A DNA stretch of 42,863 nucleotides, taken from positions 1 through 42,863 of the forward strand of contig JAUYPW010000018.1 of NCBI GenBank assembly GCA_030697525.1, read 5' to 3'. The notes below the pieces were generated by a model. It did no database searches. It worked only from the letters and a program-made list of their open reading frames with translations, and had not been told where the DNA came from. This stretch comes from a bacterium (GTDB lineage Bacteria; Patescibacteriota; Minisyncoccia; Sungbacterales; HO2-52-23). How positions within the stretch are numbered: position 1 is the first letter of the stretch; each line of letters opens with the position of its first letter. Positions 41,726-42,863 of the stretch are shown here, in pieces. Position numbers and translations under genes: made by a program.

Positions 41726-42071
41726 TCCCCGGTAGCTCAGTGGTAGAGCAGCTCGCTGTAAGATGTTGCAGCTTTCCGCCGAAAGACGGATTGAAAAACG
41801 AGGTTAATTGCTGGAAGTCCTAATCTGCTATTGCAGACGGATAATCAGCAGCCAAGCCGAAGCACTCAATTTTTTGAGTGCTCGGAAGGTTCAGAGACTA
41901 TCCTTTATGGAGTAGCTCCGCATCCGCCAGCTGGCGGAAGCGGCGCGAAACGCCTCGTCCCGCATTCTATCAAAAAAGATAGAGCGGGAATGATATAGTC
42001 CACGCCTTAGCGAAAGCTTTGGATTAAGTGTAACGAGTTGGTCGTAGGTTCGAATCCTACCCGGGGAGCCA
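41726..42071 (+). tRNA. tRNA-Asn (anticodon GUU) interrupted by a group I intron
   Basis: Acceptor tccccgg (41726-41732) pairs with ccgggga (42061-42067), with discriminator G and an encoded CCA. The D-arm is gctc-agtggta-gagc, and the T-arm gtagg-ttcgaat-cctac. Joining base 41759 to 42031 gives anticodon stem gctcg / cgagt and loop ctgttaa, hence anticodon GTT. The spliced sequence closely follows bacterial tRNA-Asn, and discriminator G fits. The intron lies between anticodon positions 35 and 36. Reading the unspliced 5' half alone would suggest GTA (Tyr), but there is no long variable arm. Confidence 0.93.
41760..42030 (+). ncRNA. Self-splicing group I intron in the tRNA-Asn anticodon loop
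   Basis: A 271-base intron without an ORF. The 5' exon ends in U and the intron ends in G, as required. P1 forms between gctgt of the exon and gcagc in the intron, with the U-G wobble at the splice site. P2 (tccg...gaaa...cgga), P8 (cccgcattctatc / gatagagcggg) and a final hairpin with a GAAA tetraloop (gcgaaagc) are visible. P7 pairs gacta (41896-41900) with tagtc (41996-42000). These match tRNA-borne group IC3-type introns. Confidence 0.92.
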
Positions 42072-42389
42072 GATAGGGCTATCAGCTAATTCTAGGACTA
42101 GATTGAACGGAGAACGCAAGGTAAAACCTAGCGTTTTTTCGTTTACAGTCGGGTTCTGAAGTAGATAGTTCAAAAATGCTCTTTTTTCGTGCAGTTCAGA
42201 ACTTTCAAAAATTGTCTTTGCACGGCGGGCAACAGAAAGCACCGATGCTACAGTGGTTTGATAGTCATAGTCTGCTTCAGTATGCTCTTCAAGCTCAATG
42301 TTCAAGAGCTGTATCTTATCGTGATATTCTTGATGCTTTTTGTCATATATGTCCTTAGTAATTCCCCATTGATTCTTGTAATTTGTCTT
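42057..42389 (-). pseudogene. 3' remnant of a large serine recombinase
   Basis: An open frame of 110 codons without a proper start (an in-frame stop TAA lies at 42390-42392). The peptide includes KDIYDKKHQEYHDKI, then a helical coiled segment, LARRA-like VARRAKTIFESSE, and LNYLLQNP...LRSPFNLVLE. This is the order seen at the C-terminal end of large serine recombinases, including their coiled-coil region. The catalytic domain is missing. Its last residues (WLPG) are read from the tRNA-Asn 3' end. It is a decayed integrase of an element that probably used this tRNA locus. Confidence 0.7.
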
Positions 42390-42417
42390 TTAATGACATA
42401 TATGGTATAGTTTAACT

Positions 42418-42549
42418 ATGGTCAAAAAGTTTATTCTCTTATTGCTATTTTTTATATTTATCTTTTTCATCTTTCTATATTTTACAAACCTATCTTATAA
42501 ATGTGACGATCCTAAAATACATTATTGTCGTGGACTAATGGTTGATTGA
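42418..42549 (+). CDS. Possible 43-residue single-pass membrane peptide
   Basis: The ATG at 42418 starts a frame with a Lys-rich N-terminus, a 20-residue Leu/Phe/Ile segment and a short Cys-containing tail (YKCDDPKIHYC). A tatggtatag sequence 15 bases upstream could be a -10 box. It overlaps the 3' end of the minus-strand gene at 42522. Coding is plausible but unproven. Confidence 0.35.
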   Translation: MVKKFILLLLFFIFIFFIFLYFTNLSYKCDDPKIHYCRGLMVD

Positions 42550-42863
42550 AAAGCACCTTTAAAAAATTTCTGTAATTCTGGAGGGATATTGTTTAAACCA
42601 AACTTACCCAGTTTTCCTCCTAAATAAGCAAATCTTTCCTGTGATAAAGAATATTCATTATCTGGCTCAAAAATATCGGGATATACTTCGGGTGAGTTTT
42701 TAATATGCTTATCAATCTCTCTTAAAATCGGATATTTTTTTGAATTTTTACTCCATGTTTCTAAAAACCCATGCATCAAATCTTCACCCCGGAAAGCTCT
42801 TTGGACATCTTCCTTGCTATGTTTAATAGATATCGGTTTTGTAAGCTCTGGCCTTACAAAGGG
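42522..42863 (-). CDS. Unidentified protein, 5' end beyond the window
   Basis: The frame is open from the window edge to the stop at 42522, at least 113 residues, and it continues past 42863. The visible part is charged and helical (RGEDLMHGFLETWSK, PELQKFFKGAF) with no recognised motif. It lies on the far side of the recombinase remnant, so it may belong to a mobile or accessory segment. Confidence 0.55.
   Translation of the reverse strand, partial: PFVRPELTKPISIKHSKEDVQRAFRGEDLMHGFLETWSKNSKKYPILREIDKHIKNSPEVYPDIFEPDNEYSLSQERFAYLGGKLGKFGLNNIPPELQKFFKGAFQSTISPRQ

Noticed and set aside
41726-41762. A truncated tRNA-Tyr (anticodon GTA)
   Set aside because: The unspliced sequence suggests it, but there is no long variable arm. 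Removal of the group I intron gives a complete tRNA-Asn with the correct discriminator base.
42176-42410. Two overlapping plus-strand frames of 60 and 73 codons
   Set aside because: They are antisense to the recombinase remnant, whose translation is clearly protein-like.
1-42863. CRISPR array or intact insertion sequence
   Set aside because: I saw no regularly spaced identical repeats and no transposase. The only mobile traces are the intron and the recombinase remnant.

Overview
The window looks like a chromosomal contig of an uncultivated bacterium, most probably a member of the Candidate Phyla Radiation (Patescibacteria). This is an inference. It rests on a group I intron in a tRNA gene, several genes with a -10 box almost touching the ATG (leaderless style), a short VIT1-type protein, divergent single-copy housekeeping genes and many proteins without clear family assignment. 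TGA is used as a normal stop. The OmpA-like domain, the possible beta-barrel protein and the acyl-CoA dehydrogenase are unusual for CPR, so another poorly sampled lineage is possible.

Layout. 1-7.8 kb (minus strand): an acyl-CoA dehydrogenase, then an operon read from 7.8 kb down to 2.0 kb. It encodes a coiled-coil protein, a membrane coiled-coil protein, a solute-binding/OmpA fusion, an ABC permease and an ABC ATPase. 7.9-8.6 kb: a 7Fe-type ferredoxin and a small membrane protein. 8.7-18.1 kb: the most striking region, an eight-gene plus-strand operon. Its order is a lid-less Hsp70, a cysteine-hydrolase-fold protein that has lost its catalytic residues, an FN3/zinc-ribbon protein, a small Cys-rich protein with an RRVGGG segment, an E2-like protein, a JAB/JAMM protease, an E1-like protein with two Rossmann halves, and a ClpA-type double AAA+ unfoldase with an IGF loop. 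Together these resemble a bacterial ubiquitin-like tagging, untagging and unfolding pathway joined to a chaperone. No classical beta-grasp modifier is evident.

18.2-26.6 kb: a minus-strand exported, possibly beta-barrel protein, a small membrane protein, and a complete nicotinamide-to-NADP salvage set (PncA, a NadD-NadK fusion, a Nudix protein, PncB, a PRPP synthetase and glutamine-dependent NadE). Large stem-loops lie between several of its cistrons. 26.6-38.6 kb: an AAA ATPase, VIT1-like, LemA, HtpX, tRNA-Ser(CGA), MazG-like, a phosphoribosyltransferase, GuaB, an arginase-family enzyme, DnaG and the principal sigma factor. Most genes here lack a Shine-Dalgarno sequence, whereas those between 2 and 26.7 kb mostly have strong ones. 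A palindromic element of about 135 bp lies between the arginase-family gene and dnaG.

38.6-41.6 kb (minus strand): a membrane-anchored HExxH protein and a lipoprotein in a two-gene operon. 41.7-42.1 kb: tRNA-Asn(GUU) interrupted by a 271-nt group I intron. It is followed by the 3' remnant of a large serine recombinase that reads into the tRNA end, a tiny membrane ORF, and an unidentified gene cut by the window edge.

All assignments come from reading motifs by eye. No database search or structure prediction was run.
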